Source: Haematobia irritans (Eukaryota > Arthropoda > Insecta > Diptera > Muscidae). From it: a DNA stretch of 64,000 bases. This document shows positions 1 to 11,000 of the stretch, one piece after another. The stretch's first letter is position 1, and each line of letters begins with the position of its first letter. The stretch spans positions 146,128,473 through 146,192,472 of the forward strand of contig NC_134399.1 of assembly GCF_050003625.1 (NCBI RefSeq), in the 5' to 3' direction. The notes below the pieces were generated by a model. That model did not search any database, was not told the origin of the DNA, and saw only the letters and a program-made list of their open reading frames with translations. The position numbers and the translations under genes were made by a program.

Positions 1-902
1 AAATTTGGTATGTGGTGTGGTCCATAATTATACATAGCCCCCATATAAACCGATACCCAGATTTGACCTCCGGAGCCTCTTGGTGAAGCAAATTTTGTCC
101 GATTCTGATAAAATTGTGTACGTTATATTAGTATTTGGTCTCTAACAACAATGGAAAAATTGCTCCATAATTATATATAGCCCCCATGTAAGCCGATCCC
201 CAGATTTGGTTTTCGGAGCCTTTTGGAGGAACAACTTTCATCCGATTTGGTTGAAATTTTCTATGTTGTATACGTATATGATTACTAACAACCATGCAGA
301 AATTTATCCACATCGGTCCATAATTATAGATAGCCCCCATATAAGCCGATCCACAGTTTTGACCTCCGGAGCCCCTTGGAGGAGCAAATTTCGTCCAATT
401 CGGTTGAAACTTGGTTCGTTGTGTTAGTATATGGTCTCTAACAACCATGCCAAAAGTGGTCCATAGTTATATATACCCCGATATAAATCGATCCCCAGAT
501 TTCACTTCTTCCTGGATAAGCAAATTCCATTTGATCTTTCTAGAATTTGGTACTAATCACACAAAAATTGGATCATATAGGTTCATAATTGTATATAGCC
601 CCCATATAAACCGACCCACATATTTCACTTCTGCCTCTCTTTTACCGCGCAAAAATTCATACCGGTCAAGAACTGAATTATATAAGTTTTTAATCTGCCT
701 TCTTGCCTAATATTTACCCCCATTTGGACAATTTCCAACTTAGAAGACGATTTTAAGGAGTTTTAAGATAGCTTTCCATCGCAAATATTACCACAACCCA
801 AGTAATTCGATTATGGAAGACTGTCTTTAGTAGCAGTTTCAACGCAACCCATGGTGGAGGTACATAAGATTCGGCGTGGCCGAACTTACGGCCGTATAAC
901 AA
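1..902 (+). mobile_element. DINE-type (Helitron-like) element, right-hand part
   Basis: The element is cut by the window start. Diverged 153-bp units, recognisable by the recurring words GGTCCATAATTATA and CCCCCATATAAACCGAT, fill roughly 1-640. They are followed by the conserved right terminal block at about 720-902 (CAAGTAATTCGATT, the CATGGTGGAGG word, a GC hairpin in TTCGGCGTGGCCGAA, then CGGCCGTAT). The 29-bp module seen in younger copies is essentially absent. Open frames here are by-products of the unit length. The Helitron/DINE-1 assignment is inferred from architecture, not homology search. Confidence 0.75.
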
Positions 903-3002
903 CAAAACGTAAAGAAAAGTCAAAATATCAAAAGTATGTTTCGACAAAAAGCCTTTAAAGTCACCTGATGAATTAAAGCTACCTTATAAATTATATACGA
1001 GTATATTATAAATAACTGTACCATGTTTTTGAATGCTTGTAAACAATTAAATGAACTCTCACTGGAATAAATATGTCATCTGTCAGACGACTTTTCGACC
1101 TTTCTATTAAAAGTCGATTTGCCGATTAGTGATTTAATTGGAGTTTAAAAAATATCAAAAAACATCGACATTGACTTTTAATTCTTTTGTTTTGCTTTTT
1201 TTTTTGTTTTCGATAAAAAAAAATCAACTAATCGAAAATATGATTTTCGTCTTTTGTATCCCTAATCCATAATTTCATTTCAATTTAATTCACATTTCAT
1301 ATTTTAATGGATTATTCCATTTTTATTCTCAATCTCAAAATGCATGTAAGATCACTTTGCTGGTGGTATGGCCAAAGTAAAGGCAGCGCCAAAGAAAATA
1401 TTTATAATGTTAAGTATATATTTTGACATTATCTCGACATGAAGAGCAAACAGCACGGATTGTTTAGTTTTAATGCAAGAGCAATTTTTTGCGATTTTTT
1501 TTATTTTTGAAAACAAAACAAAAATCGACAAAATAAAATACGAGCATAAGTGCGACTGTTTAGGCAACCGGCAGGCAAATATGTAGATAGACAGACAGTT
1601 TGCATGGTGTGCCGTCGTACTGTCTCAGGGTGAGTTAAGCAAAGTTTACTGTTTTGTTTGGGTTTTTTTTTTTGTTTTTTTTTTCACCACAAGTTCAACA
1701 AACCTGACTGAAATTGTTTACGATTAGTTTTAACTAGGCTATTAAACTTGCAATAGGCAATTAAACATAGACATTTGTACAAAGGACGATATTTTAAAGT
1801 CTTTTTATCGGGGTGGCTTGATGCATGACTACCCAGCGATTGCCTTTTAGAAGCCAACAATTTTAAAATTCATTTTAATACATACATTCATAATATATAC
1901 CACAGGCCTAATTGGTTTATCGAATTAAACAATAACTAAAGTTTTATAAAATATGTGGCAAATTGTGAAATTATATACTTATGGAATTAAAACTTTTTTA
2001 TAACTATTTTAGGATTTAAGGTATGACTTAGTTAATGGTAAACTTTTAAATTTCATGAGAATTCATAGACTTTATGTCTAAAAACTTCTCCAAAATTTTA
2101 TTTCAATTACCAGGGGAATGTGGTATGTACTAGCATATATGTATATTAATAGAAACAATCGTGAACGGTGTTCACTACTCAAGCACATCCGTTCACCATG
2201 CTCAAAAAAATCACATGGTATCGGACGGAGAATATATGTAGTTTCTGTTGGTCGTTCAATCCCCCGTCATGCTACTCAAAACTAGGTATCCAGGACTGCT
2301 AACTAACAATCAGTTTAAAAGGTTGCCTTCGTTAATGTCAAATTTATGGAAACCCTTTCATGAAATTACCTTTTATTAAATCAAAGAGCGTTTGAACGCT
2401 GTGTATCATGAATCTTCTCTTACAGTGACTACCATCAATTGATTGATTTAACGATTTTCAATTTGGTCGTACATCACTTTTGTTGTGATCCATGTCTACC
2501 CCAGAAAAAAAGAGAACGATTTTTTTATAGCGGATTTAACTTTATTTTAGTTCATAAAAATTAGTTGATTTTAGTTCAATTTTGACAAATGTTAGAATTT
2601 TTTTCTTATTTTAATTATTTTTGCTTAATTTAATGAAGTTAATTCAAATACAAATGAAGTACACAATTTTACTTAATATGAAAATACTTCATATTTTCCT
2701 AAAATGGGTGAAATTTGCTGATTTTGAGTTCTAAGTTTCACAAACGAATAAATTTTACTTAAATTTTAATTAAATCTCTCTAGAACTTCGTATAGCGCTA
2801 AAGACATTTTAACAATTTTTGATTCCAATTTTTTTCATCCAAAATATGAAATTTACAACATAACATAAACAAATCTATTATTTGTTTAAACAAATCTATT
2901 ATTTTAAAAAAATGTTGTTCAATATGACAAAATTATTAACAATTACTAAAATAATTTAGTTAACATTTTTTAATATAAACCAAAATAATTTAGTTAAATT
3001 TT
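903..3002. other. A+T-rich stretch without recognisable gene
   Basis: No credible coding region. The sequence is A+T-rich with T-runs near 1197-1208 and 1666-1684 and a short tandem duplication of an ACAAATCTATTATTT word at about 2868-2902. The segment around 2513-2760 faintly resembles the body of the CAC...GTG elements found later, too diverged to assign. Confidence 0.5.
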
Positions 3003-4250
3003 CATAACCTCCACCATAGGATGGGGGTATATTAACTTTGTCATTCCGTTTGTAACACATCGAAATATTGCTCTAAGACCTCATAAAGTATATATATATT
3101 CGTGGAGTCGTGGTGAAATTCTGAGTCGATCTGAGCATGTCCGTCCGTCCGTCAGTTGAAGTCACGCTAACATTCGAACGAATCAAGCTATCGACTTGAA
3201 ACTTGGCACAAGTAGTTGTTATTGATGTAGGTCGGACGGTATTGCAAATGGGCCATATCGGTCCACTTTTACGAATAGCCCCCATATAAACGGACCCCCA
3301 AATTTGGCTTGCGAAGCCTCTAAGGGAAGCAAATTTCATCCGCTTCGGTTGAAATTTGGTACGTAGTGTTCGTATATGGTCTCTAACAACCATGCAAAAC
3401 TTGGTCCACATCGGTCCATAATTATATATAGCCCTCATATAAACCGGTCCCACGATTTGGCTTCCGGAGCCTCTAAGAGAAACAAATTTCATCCGATCCA
3501 GCTGAAATTTGGTACATAGTGTTAGTATATGGTATCTAACAACCATGCAAAAATTGGTCAACATCGGTCCATAATTATATATAGCCCACATATAAACCGA
3601 TCCCAGATTTGGCTAGCGGAGCCTCTAATAAGAAGCAAATTTCATCCGATCCGGCTGAAATTGGGTACATGGTGTCAGCATATGATTTCTAACAACCATG
3701 CAAAAATTGGTCCACATCGGTCCATAATTATATATAGCCCACATATAAACCGATCCCAGATCCCAGATTTGGCTAGAAGCAAATTTCATCCGATCTGGCT
3801 GAAATTTGGTACATGGTATTAGTATATGGTATCTAACAACCATGCAAAAATTGGTCAACATCGGTCCATAATTATATAGCCCCCATATAAACCGATTTGA
3901 CCTACGGGCCTCAAACACCCATGCAAAAATTAGTCGAAATCGGTCCATAATTATATATATCCCCCAAATAAAACGATCCCCAGATTTGACCTCCGGAGCC
4001 CCTTGGAAGAGCAAAATTCATCCGATTCGGTTGACATTTGGTACATGATGTTAGTATATTGTATCCAACAACCATGCAGGATATCAGTCCAAAATTATAT
4101 ATAGCCCCCATATAAACCGATCCCCAGATTTGACCTCCGGTGCCTTTTGGAGAAGCCAAATTCATCCGATCTGGTTGAAATTTGATACGTGGTGGTAGTA
4201 TATGATATTTAACATTCATGCCAAAAGTGGTCCATATCAGTCCATAATCA
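3003..4250 (+). mobile_element. DINE-type (Helitron-like) element, left-hand part
   Basis: Starts with the family's left end (a variant of TATACCCTCCACCATAGG), the block ending in a short (GTCY)n tract at about 3139-3155, and the segment with CTATCGACTTGAAACTTGG. About six diverged 153-bp units follow to roughly 4250. The 29-bp module and right hairpin end are missing. A mariner remnant begins where the repeats stop. Spacing changes between units show old indels. Confidence 0.8.
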
Positions 4251-4930
4251 TTTTGAAGTTTTGAAGATCAAATTTTCTTCCAATGAAAAAGCGAGATTGG
4301 GCAACCCTAGTGTTCTAATCTGCCAACTAACAGCTCTTCCGTAAAGCTTGAAATTTTACACTGTCAGAACGTTTTCACATACGAGCGGTGTTGTTTACAG
4401 CAACTTTAAAGATCAACCTCGCCCAAAAAAAAAAAAAATGGAATTAAATTGTGAACATTTTCGTGCGATTATTTTGTACAACTTTCGACGTGCATAACCT
4501 CAACAGTACATCGATTAATTTATTTCACTTTTAGGCAATGAAGCTCCCCCAGAGACGAGTACTTATCGATGGTATTGTGAATTCTACCGAGGTCGTAGCT
4601 CATTCCAAGACGAATTTCGTGAAGGTCGTCCAAAATCAGTTGCTGTTCCTAAAACCATAGATGCTGTGCCTCCGCTGATATTGAAAGATCGCATTCCACC
4701 TATCGTGAGATTGATACAACCTTCGACATTAGTGGGACCAGCATACATTCATTACTGAATGAACATGAAAGGCAATATTTTGCAAAATCTACCACCAAGC
4801 ATTATATCAATCTACTAAATAGTAGATCGCAACAGAGAATAGGTCAAATTATAAAATGTCGCAATTCAATTTCAGAAATAGTTATTTGTTAAGATCCACA
4901 CTATCACGATTTTAAGAACAAATAGGAAAA
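4251..4930 (+). mobile_element. Degenerate mariner-type element
   Basis: About 190 bp of non-coding leader (with TGGGCAACCCTAGTGTT and TGTTGTTTACAGCAACTTTA) precede a broken mariner transposase start. The same leader words recur at 62660-62740 and 63964-64000, where a hAT element splits them, so this is a repeated family. I cannot locate terminal inverted repeats confidently. Confidence 0.65.
4438..4830 (+). pseudogene. Mariner transposase, N-terminal half, broken
   Basis: The start reads MELNCEHFRAIILYNFRRA, then a stop. After a frame change at about 4534 it continues with GNEAPPETSTYRWYCEF and GRSSFQDEFREGRPKSV. The RW..EF..GR and EF.EGRP words are typical of the helix-turn-helix N-terminal region of mariner transposases that bind the element's terminal repeats. 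Further frame changes and stops follow after about 4680, and the catalytic DDE/D domain is not present. The expected full protein is about 345 residues, so only the DNA-binding part remains, and it is dead. Confidence 0.8.
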
Positions 4931-5861
4931 AACAGAGTGACAAAAAATTTAAATACAATTTGGCTACTCGATGAATATGTTATAACAATAAAGTTTCCAA
5001 CAATATTTCGATTCAATCAAATAGAAATAAGTTTCAAATTGATGTTATTTTCAATAGCAATTTCCTCCGAATTTGGCGTTCACAGAAAAGAACATTTTTC
5101 AATTTTCCCAAAAACCACACAGCCAATATTTGCATAGAATCACATAAGTCACCCCCTAGCTACACTATGAGTGGGTGATACGAGCCTCCAACCTTCTTTC
5201 TGGTTGGATGATATTCACCATAAACGCCATTCATAAATATCATTAATGACATTAAAGTTCAATTAAGCACATGCTCAATGTTTGTTCGTTTATTTCTTCA
5301 TTCGTTCGTTCGTTAATTAAAAGAAAGTCTCTAAAGCAATTGAACCAAGAGTAAATTGTGAATAAAAATCCAAACATAATCTTTGCTCGAGACCAGCAAC
5401 TCAGCTAACAAGTAAGCAAGCGAACGACGGAACGATTGCGAATGGCTGCATGGTAAATGTGTTTTAATTGATTTGAGGTTAATTGATGGGAAAATTTACT
5501 TTTGACATCGATGGCTATTTTTCAGTTGAATAAATGTAAAAATGATCTGATATGGAGAAAATAAATGTACACTGAGAAAAAAAAAACAACTAAGTAAGCT
5601 GGGGTTTCATATAAAATTTTAATTGTCATTGAAAGCCAACATCACAAATGGTATTATTCGAGCTACCCATCTGAATAATGGGTTATCACAATGCCTGTCG
5701 ACATACTGGGATTGTATGCACGGTGGCTGTATTACAATCAACTTCAGGTTGCTTGCATCTCTAAAATTCTCGCATATTTAATTCCAGTGACCGTTGATTT
5801 TATTGTTTACAAGCTTGCAAAAGCATATTGATCTATAGTATTAAGAAAGAAAATTATTAGC
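4931..5861. other. No gene seen; short TTCG microsatellite
   Basis: Nothing recognisable as coding. A short TTCG/TCGT simple repeat sits at about 5283-5314. An ACACTGAGAAAAAAAAAA word at about 5570 resembles the outer end of the CAC...GTG elements, but no matching right end was found. Confidence 0.4.
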
Positions 5862-6206
5862 TTAGGTTAGGTTAGGTGGCAGCCCGATGTATCAGGCTCA
5901 CTTAGACTATTCAGTCCATTGTGATACCACATTGGTGAACTTCTCTCTTATCACTGAGTGCTGCCCGATTCCATGTTAAGCTCAATGACAAGGGACCTCC
6001 TTTTTATAGCCGAGTCCGAACGGCGTTCCACATTGCAGTGAAACCACTTAGAGAAGCTTTGAAACCCTCAGAAATGTCACCAGCATTACTGAGGTGGGAT
6101 AATACACCGCTGAAAAACTTTTTGGTGTTTAGTCGAAGCAGGAATCGAACCCACGACCTTGTGTATGCAAGGCAGGCATGCTAACCATTGCACCACAGTG
6201 GCTCCC
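5862..6206 (-). mobile_element. tRNA-derived SINE, near full length
   Basis: Read on the minus strand, the right end is a tRNA-like head: an A-box-like word (GTGGTGCAATGGTTAGCATG, slightly changed here) and a B-box (GGGTTCGATTCC), the RNA polymerase III internal promoter. A body of about 270 bp and a TAACCTAACCTAA tail at the left follow. It encodes no protein, and its mobilisation would depend on LINE machinery. Same family as copies at 9185, 13659, 16458 and 47595. I see no convincing target-site duplication at this copy. Confidence 0.85.
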
Positions 6207-6872
6207 CTGGCTATCGTTAAAGCTCTCCAAAATTTAAATGTGAATAAATCTTTTGTTTTCATATTATTGACCGATACTGGCAATGTTGCATAGTGTCCAA
6301 AAAGTGGACGAAAAAAGACGTGAACAACACGAGAACTGATCGTAAATGTGAAGACCCTATTTGATCGAAATCCACGCCGCAGTGGTAGAAAACTTGCTCG
6401 CGAGAACAGATCCAAGATATGGGAAAATAAGCTTGGACTAAAGCCATTGAAGTTCCAAAAAGTACAAGAGCTCAGCTATACACAAAAAATCTGGACTGGA
6501 ATGAAAGGTGTCATGACAAGCCGGAATAACACGAAACATAAGGTAAATGAACTAGTGATGAGAGCTAGCACACACATGGAAGTAAACTTAGAGAACGCAT
6601 AAAGCGATGACAGCGGCAATGTGGACCAATACAACGGTCGGAAGGGCCAACAAAATACTATAGGGTGACCTAGATAAGAAAACAACTGGAGAAATAATCA
6701 AGTAGCGTTAGGAGGACCATGGGAATAATGACCGGGCAACACGAATTGTACCCAATAGGAGCTGCAGAGAACGGTGCATGTTGGACGTGTTTTGGGGATG
6801 ATGAGACCTTGAAACACTACCTTTATCGCTGCCCTGTTAGTTTACCATATTGGGGAATATGTGATTCGGAAC
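6207..6872 (+). mobile_element. Decayed LINE remnant
   Basis: The segment ends in a recognisable non-LTR retrotransposon motif (see 6701-6872). Upstream there is an open frame at 6348-6602 (84 residues) of unrecognised sequence that may belong to the same relic. Assignment of the whole stretch to one LINE is inference. Confidence 0.45.
6701..6872 (+). pseudogene. LINE reverse-transcriptase C-terminal zinc knuckle, fragment
   Basis: One frame reads RRTMGIMTGQHELYPIGAAE, then CWTCFGDDETLKHYLYRC. The spacing C-x2-C-x8-H-x4-C preceded by a TGH-like word is the C-terminal cysteine-histidine motif downstream of the reverse transcriptase in insect jockey/I-type LINE ORF2 proteins, where it helps bind the template RNA. 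A frameshift and stop codons lie immediately upstream, and the tail runs into a SINE fragment at about 6873. Only about 55 of a normal ~900 or more residues survive, so it is inactive. Confidence 0.65.
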
Positions 6873-6968
6873 CCAGGTTAGGTTAGGTATAGTGGCAGCC
6901 TGATATTTCGTGCTGATTTAGATTATTCAGTCCTTTATAACACCACACATGGTGAACTCTTATCACTG
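6873..6968 (-). mobile_element. SINE, left (tail-side) piece, split by insertion
   Basis: Begins with GGTTAGGTTAGGT and the tail-proximal body (diverged GTGGCAGCC...GATTATTCAGTCC...CTTATCACTG). It is cut by the CAC...GTG element at 6969-7801 and resumes at 7802. More diverged than the SINEs with intact TSDs, so it is an older copy. Confidence 0.75.
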
Positions 6969-7314
6969 CACGCAAAGAAAAAAAAAAACGTTTGGAAAAC
7001 GTGTACCGAAAACGTTTTTCTTTTGTTAGAGTTTTTTGAATTGCTTCGAAAATTTTAAACTTTTATCACCAAAAAAATTCGCTTGTTACAAAATTTTTAT
7101 TTTTTCAATAAAAAAAGTTATTTTTGAAACAACAACACAGTCCATTTCGTTCATATCAAACACTGTTCTTTTATGACTTTAGGTCTTTAATAAGACATAT
7201 TTTACAGTTCAAAATTTAATATACTATAATGTAATGTTGAACATTTTTTCGGAATCTTCCGAACATATCTGGAATATATGTAAAAAAAAAAATAAAACAA
7301 AAAAACTTTGGTCG

Positions 7315-7383
7315 AAGCAGGGATCAAACCCACGACCCTTGGCATGCAAGTCGGACGTAGCAACCACTGCTCCACGGTGCCAA
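7315..7383 (-). repeat. tRNA-like SINE head, second SINE family
   Basis: On the minus strand this has an A-box-like word (GTGGAGCAGTGGTTGCTACG) and a B-box-like word (GGGTTTGATCCC) spaced as in a tRNA. It differs from the main SINE head. It lacks proper stems for a functional tRNA, so it is a retroposon-derived Pol III promoter relic. Confidence 0.6.
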
Positions 7384-7495
7384 ACTAAATGTTTGTTTCT
7401 GTTAAAAAAACTTTGTTTATTCAGTTCGTGGGCGCCGCAAGCTATGCTATATAAATATAACTTATATGGATATTTATCTATTGATGACCATAACA

Positions 7496-7563
7496 GGTAC
7501 ATAGCTCAGTGTTTAGTGTGTTGGCTTACAAAGTGCATGGTCCGTGGTTCGATTTTCCGTCCA
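7496..7563 (+). repeat. tRNA-like SINE head, third type, plus strand
   Basis: Contains TAGCTCAGTGTTTAGTG (A-box-like) and GTGGTTCGATTTTCC (B-box-like), followed by an A-rich stretch. It diverges from the tRNA-like segment at 7315-7383, the two heads being about 110 bp apart and pointing outward. Not a credible functional tRNA. Confidence 0.55.
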
Positions 7564-7801
7564 GGCGAACGGTAAAAAAAATTAAAAATCTATAAAATCG
7601 TACAATTTCTTCTACATTGTTGGTATTACAGGAAAAGGTGTAAAGAACTAAAAAACCTCGTGGATGTGAGAAAGATGTGAGGGAAAATGCAATTAGCTAG
7701 AAAACAATGTGTTTTCTGAGTTTGTCTTTTTGAAATTGTTTTTACATCCTGGAAAAGAATAAACGTTTATCACAAAAAAAAAAGAATTATTTTTTGGCGT
7801 G

Positions 7802-8035
7802 TGAGAACTGCCCGATTCTGTGATTATCGCAACGACAAGGGACTTCCTTCTTATAGCCGTGTCCGAGCAGCGGTGAAACCACTTTAAATACTCTGCAATT
7901 TTATCAGCATTACTGAGAGAGGATAATCCACCGCTGAAAAACTTTTGGGGTTCGGTGGAAATTGTAATTGAACGCATGTATGCAAGGCAGGCATGCTAAC
8001 CACACCAGGGACGATGGCTGCTCCCCGTTCATATT
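7802..8035 (-). mobile_element. SINE, right (head-side) piece
   Basis: Continuation of the SINE interrupted at 6968. The body (CTGCCCGATTC, ACAAGGGACTTCCTTCTTATAG, TCACCGCTG-type words) is readable up to a damaged tRNA-like head around 7970-8033. The B-box has decayed, so the copy would not be transcribable. Confidence 0.75.
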
Positions 8036-8127
8036 CATCGACCGTGGGATCAAAATAAATACCGAATAGTAATGGGAAAATGTCTTAAAGACTGTGTTAA
8101 CGCCCAGGACAAACAAATATGTCACCC

Positions 8128-8465
8128 GATCATGACCATTCCAACAGGACTCAGCAACATTGCACTCAGCACTCGCCAACCAAGAGTGGCTACAAAAAGC
8201 GGTTCCTCGCTTCATTTATAGCTCACAATGGGCACCAAAATCTCCGGATCCCAATTCATTGGACTTTTTAAACTGAGGCATTTTCAAGACGACGCTTCGC
8301 CGAAAATGGGACCACAATACCCCAGAACCACGTTCATGAAGTGTGTGATGGCTTTTTCGGCTGCTTGAAGACCACAATTTGTACCTAAGGTAACCAATTC
8401 GAAAAAAAATCTAAACTGATTCTAAAATTTTATGTTATTTCGACATTTAGCAACCATTTTTTTCT
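8128..8465 (+). pseudogene. Tc1/mariner-superfamily (maT-like) transposase 3' remnant
   Basis: One frame at about 8170-8265 reads NQEWLQKAVPRF then QWAPKSPDPNSLDFLN, matching the region around the third catalytic residue (SPDLNPLD) of Tc1/mariner-type transposases. The usual acidic residue position is recognisable, but stops follow at once. Downstream non-coding words (AACTGATTCTAAAATTTTA at about 8416) recur at 28336-28360. Related remnants occur at 9656, 25930 and 28140. The maT-type label is tentative. Confidence 0.55.
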
Positions 8466-9173
8466 GAGTGTAAACAACGAAATACTTGAAATATTTTGCA
8501 TTTAGTTTCTTAGTTAATCAATTGGCTGTGTGAATAAATACATGAATGGTGTGTGCTGCCAATGTATGCCTGCTATGTTTAAGAGTTTTAGAGAAAATGG
8601 GCCAACATGTCATAAGTTACATTTCCAATTGACTGGAATTGAACCAAAGCAGCTCACAGTCTTTCACTGGCAAATAGATGAAAAAAAAAATTAAAAGAAA
8701 TATGCATATTCATATCTATAAGAGTAGCAGAAAATTGTCTAATACAATTAATTCATTTACATAATAAAAACAGATGAATACATTTTTTGAAGAGATCATC
8801 ATTAATCATTTCCTGATGACTTTTCATGGGAATATTTCCTAAATGAGGTTAATATAATTTCCATAATTATTCATAGGCAATTAAATGGAAATAGGGTGCG
8901 GGAAATTGAAAAAAAAAATGGAAAAAAACAACGAATTTCGAAATAGATAAATACGTATATAAATGGATTGCGAATATTAAAATTTTAATTTTACTTTTGG
9001 ACCGATAAGGGAAAAGGGTTCAAGCGTAAGAAAAATGGAAAATTTTAATGATTACCTAAATTTCAATTCTGAGAGATTTGAAAATGAAATTTTCTTGAAA
9101 TTAGGATAAAAAGCTGAAAATATTACACCTTCGTTTGACATCCTGAACTCAAGCGCCTCAGTTGGTAATGGTG
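8466..9173. other. No gene seen
   Basis: A+T-rich, no motif, no repeat clearly shared with the rest of the window. Confidence 0.4.
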
Positions 9174-9408
9174 TAGGTATTGTGTTTAGGTTAGTTTAGG
9201 TGGCAGCCCGATGTATCGTGAGCCTGATACATCGGGCTGCCACCTAACCTAAGTCTATTTAGTCCATTGTGATACCACATTGGTGAACTTCTCTCTTATT
9301 ACTGAGTGCTGCGCGATTCCATGTTAAGCTCAATGACGAACCCACGACCTTGTGTAGGCAAGGCGGGCATGCTAACCATTGCACCACCGTGGCTCCTTAG
9401 GTATTGTG
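9174..9408 (-). mobile_element. Short rearranged SINE with 11-bp target-site duplication
   Basis: TAGGTATTGTG occurs at 9174-9184 and 9398-9408, flanking the SINE at 9185-9397. The tRNA-like head (A- and B-box on the minus strand) is intact at the right. The body lacks about 150 bp between the AATGAC and GAACCCACGACC words. The tail side has been inverted onto itself (hairpin 9198-9245). It landed inside an older SINE of the same family that continues at 9409. Confidence 0.9.
9198..9245. repeat. Perfect 20-bp inverted repeat within SINE tail
   Basis: AGGTGGCAGCCCGATGTATC and its exact reverse complement are separated by 8 bases. The second arm is an inverted copy of the family's own tail-proximal segment, so this is an internal inversion/duplication (twin-priming-like or template switch), not a terminator. 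Confidence 0.9.
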
Positions 9409-9655
9409 GTAGTAGACTATTCAGTCCATTGTGATACCACAAGTGATGAACTTCTCTCTTATCAATGAGTGCTGCTCAATGACAAGCGACCTCCTTCTTA
9501 TAGGTTAGTCTGAACGGGCTTTCACTTTGCGGTGAATCCACTAAGATAAGCTTTGAAGCACTCAGAAAAGTTACAAGCATTAATGAGAGGCTACTTCACC
9601 ATTGGACAATTTTTTGGCGTTCGGTTGAAATTAGGATTGAAGCCATGAACTTCTT
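9409..9655 (-). mobile_element. Older SINE fragment
   Basis: Diverged body of the same SINE family (TAGACTATTCAGTCCATTG, GACCTCCTTCTTATAGG). The head has decayed into unrecognisable sequence near 9640. It served as target for the younger SINE at 9185-9397. Confidence 0.75.
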
Positions 9656-9840
9656 ATCACTCGTCAACCAAGAATGGCTTAAAAGGCGGTTCAATACTAT
9701 CCCACAATAGCCCCAAAAATCTTCGGATCTCTATCCGTTGAACATTGACGCCTGGGCTATTTTGAGGAGTAAAGTTGCCAGTAAAAAATACCAAAATGTA
9801 GATGATCTCAAGACGCCACCTCGCAATACCACACTGAAAA
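9656..9840 (+). pseudogene. maT-like transposase 3' remnant
   Basis: Reads NQEWLKRRFNTIPQ, a stop, then PQKSSDLYPLN and AWAILRSKVASKKYQNVDDL. This is the C-terminal segment of the same Tc1/mariner-type transposase as at 8128, here extending further past the third catalytic site. The catalytic acidic residue is replaced (LYPLN where LNPLD is usual) and an in-frame stop is present. Inactive. Confidence 0.55.
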
Positions 9841-9989
9841 GAAGTCCGTAGTTAAACTAACGATAAATTTAATTTATGTTTTTTGCAAAAATATTATTCG
9901 TCTGTAGTTAAATTTTATTATTGTTTTCGAAATTTTCCACAGCCCAATGATTTTTTTTTTTTAGTATGTCTCAAACATTTTATGAACTA

Positions 9990-10041
9990 GACAGTAGTTC
10001 ATTCATACTATTCCCAACAATAGTAAGAATGAACTACTGTC
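9990..10041. repeat. Long near-perfect hairpin
   Basis: The left arm GACAGTAGTTCATTC, then A, then TACTATT, pairs with AATAGTA, A, GAATGAACTACTGTC around the loop CCCAAC: 22 of 23 pairs plus one A/A mismatch. Four further pairs are possible outside (AACT with AGTT) if one A bulges. It could be a miniature element's palindrome or a transcribed hairpin RNA. Nothing else in the window matches it. Confidence 0.85.
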
Positions 10042-10544
10042 AGTTTTCTGTGCACAGAGCTACTATCATGGAGAGTTTTGTGGCTTTACCGCCTCAAAGT
10101 ACTAAGAGGCACCACTGATACATTTTTGGTCGTTGGTTGAGTTTAACTTAAAAATTTAAAATGTCTACGGAATAAATTCCTATCATAAAAATTTTATCAC
10201 ATTATCTTAAAGGTAACTTTGTTCAAAATTGGTAAGGAATGCTACTTGCTTTCACAAGGGCTTTTCATATGGGGAAAGTAGACACATAATTTTTTTCCAA
10301 TTCAATCATGAAATTACTTGATCCAATTTATCTTTTTGATTGAATTAATTTTGAAAATGAAATGTTCAGCTTCAATCAACTTTTTAATTGGAAATAATTT
10401 GATCATATTTCCACCGGATCCAGAAAGAACATTTTTATAGATTTTTTTGTCTACGATTTGTTTATAGGCGAGACCATTTTGTGATGGCAAGTCATTATTC
10501 TCAATAATTTGGTATTGCTGGCGGTATGGCGCAATTGCTTTTGT
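10042..10544. other. No gene seen
   Basis: A+T-rich sequence without recognisable coding region or shared repeat; contains AATTAATT-type words. Confidence 0.35.
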
Positions 10545-10684
10545 AAACAAGGGTGTGAAGACAAATTCGCCAGTTAAATTCGTGATTTGTGTCTCGGCTA
10601 AGCAAAACTCAAATTTGTGGGACTAATTTAGCTTGTGGAACGTATTCCAAGACACATTTTTTTCTTAAAAAGTGGCGATTTTGT

Positions 10685-11000
10685 GGTGGCATTTTGTCCG
10701 GTCAATTCACCACGAGCCGTTTTCAAGATATTAACGATCCAATATCGAGGCTATATGTAGTCGATATCTGACGACGCTATATCTCAAATACTGTACATGA
10801 GCCTTTTGATGTTTTAATTTTGATTTTTTGTGGTCAATATGTCCCATTGGCATTTTGTCTGGTCACTTCGCCAAGAGCCGTTTTCGAGATATTAACGATC
10901 CAATATCGGGGCTATATATAGCCCTATATATAGCGATATCTGACGACGCTATATCTCAAATAATGTACATAAGACTTCTGAAGTTTTTAAGAATCATTAT
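10685..11000 (+). repeat. Two tandem ~163-bp units
   Basis: GGCATTTTGTCCGGTCA, GAGCCGTTTTC, GATATTAACGATCCAATATC and ATCTGACGACGCTATATCTC recur about 163 bp apart. Non-coding. Confidence 0.8.

Larger units (their letters stand above)
6969..7801. mobile_element. Non-autonomous DNA element with CAC...GTG ends, 2-bp TSD
   Basis: 833 bp. The left end is CACGCAAAGAAAAAA and the right end, reverse-complemented, is CACGCCAAAAAATAA. The dinucleotide TG flanks both sides (6967-6968 and 7802-7803), and removing the element rejoins a SINE body (CTTATCACTG then TGAGAACTGCCCG). Two tRNA-like segments lie inside (7315-7383 and 7496-7563). No transposase is present. The ends resemble those of the elements at 24792, 58549 and 60156; CACTA-like affinity is only a guess. 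Confidence 0.65.

Noticed and set aside
6086..6415. Frames over SINEs (also 7910-8215, 13886-14128, 47620-47907)
   Set aside because: They repeat the same CLPCIHKVVGSIPA-type string because they translate the SINE tRNA-like head; not genes.
7315..7563. Functional tRNA genes
   Set aside because: Only A- and B-box-like words are present; acceptor and anticodon stems do not form properly, and the context is SINE-derived.
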